Shown here: one piece after another, positions 6,480 to 6,820 of the stretch
Layout of the letters: every line of letters begins with the position of its first letter
How positions within the stretch are numbered: position 1 is the first letter of the stretch
Assembly: GCA_016844485.1 (NCBI GenBank)
Contig: JAENIZ010000066.1
Span: 1 to 6,820, forward strand
Source of the DNA: Gammaproteobacteria bacterium
GTDB lineage: Bacteria > Pseudomonadota > Gammaproteobacteria > Eutrophobiales > Eutrophobiaceae
Direction of reading: 5' to 3'
DNA length: 6,820 nt
The notes under the pieces: model-generated
Seen by the model: only the letters and a program-made list of their open reading frames with translations
What the model was told of the DNA's origin: nothing
The model's database searches: none
Position numbers and translations under genes: made by a program

Positions 6480-6820
6480 TGGGGACAGAAATAGAAAGAA
6501 AATTTTTGGTTGTTAATGATCTCTGGCGCAAAGAAGCATCAGCAGGTACACATTATTTGCAGGGTTATTTCACAACAAATGATACCTGTTCCATTCGAGT
6601 CAGGATTGCTGGAGACAGTGCGGATCTGAATATCAAGAGCGCTACCCTTGGAATTTTCCGTGGTGAATATAATTACCCCATTCCTGTTAAAGATGCAAAA
6701 GAGATGATACAAGATCTTTGTATTCATCCATTGATCGAAAAAATCCGTTATTTTGTGCCACATAATAAAAATATCTGGGAAGTGGATGTCTTCTCCCGTG
6801 AAAACGATGGCCTTGTTGTC
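6479..6820 (+). CDS. CYTH-domain triphosphate tunnel metalloenzyme, N-terminal 114 residues (3' end outside window)
   Basis: CYTH/TTM proteins form an eight-stranded beta tunnel that binds triphosphate and metal; small bacterial members such as the one from Nitrosomonas europaea hydrolyse tripolyphosphate, while relatives include class IV adenylate cyclase and thiamine triphosphatase. Seen here: the signature ExExK as E4-I-E-R-K8, then LQGYFTT (27-33), IRVRI (39-43), LNIKS (50-54), RGEYNYPI (61-68), EKIRY (87-91) and WEVDVF (100-105), all in family order. Full-length relatives are about 150-160 residues, so the last third, including the ExE strand, is beyond the right edge. The ATG is placed by the need to keep the ExExK strand at the extreme N-terminus; it lacks a Shine-Dalgarno. 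The gene is divergent from ampG across 40 bases. Inorganic tripolyphosphatase is the likeliest activity, but the substrate cannot be settled from this fragment. Confidence 0.9.
   Translation, partial: MGTEIERKFLVVNDLWRKEASAGTHYLQGYFTTNDTCSIRVRIAGDSADLNIKSATLGIFRGEYNYPIPVKDAKEMIQDLCIHPLIEKIRYFVPHNKNIWEVDVFSRENDGLVV

Overview
The window looks like a piece of a proteobacterial chromosome, most likely gammaproteobacterial. The partial HrpA and the AmpG follow their Escherichia coli counterparts motif by motif. The short SelW-like and CYTH proteins are also types common in Gamma- and Betaproteobacteria. Base composition is moderate with AT-rich intergenic spacers. I see no tRNA, rRNA, CRISPR array, insertion sequence, integrase or phage gene. 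The placement is an inference from protein resemblance only.

Layout, left to right. (1) 1-1437, minus strand: the N-terminal 479 residues of the DEAH-box RNA helicase HrpA, running off the left edge. (2) 1438-1637: an AT-rich divergent spacer. (3) 1638-3644, plus strand: a 668-residue membrane protein with a cytoplasmic PP2C-type Ser/Thr phosphatase, one transmembrane helix, a long acidic/proline linker and a C-terminal FGE-sulfatase (SUMF1-like) domain predicted to lie in the periplasm. (4) 3651-3938, minus strand: a 95-residue SelW/Rdx-family CxxC protein, tail to tail with gene 3. (5) 3992-5146, plus strand: an exported, cysteine-free, low-complexity protein with a tyrosine-rich first half and a Gln/Asn/Arg-rich second half, followed by a clear intrinsic terminator. 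(6) 5182-6438, minus strand: the muropeptide permease AmpG. (7) 6479-6820, plus strand: the first 114 residues of a CYTH/triphosphate tunnel metalloenzyme, running off the right edge.

The seven regions hold six genes that alternate strand (- + - + - +), so almost every gene should be its own transcription unit and no operon is evident. The spacers are a divergent pair (hrpA/phosphatase), a convergent pair (phosphatase/SelW), a divergent pair (SelW/Tyr-rich), a convergent pair with a terminator (Tyr-rich/ampG) and a very tight divergent pair (ampG/CYTH, 40 bases). No common pathway links the genes. Three of the six act at the cell envelope: AmpG, the Tyr-rich exported protein and the transmembrane phosphatase.

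The most interesting items are the PP2C-TM-FGE fusion, which has the layout of a receptor phosphatase whose FGE-like domain has lost the catalytic cysteine pair; the two-part low-complexity exported protein; and the 40-base ampG/CYTH spacer, where two divergent promoter candidates overlap and the CYTH message may be leaderless.
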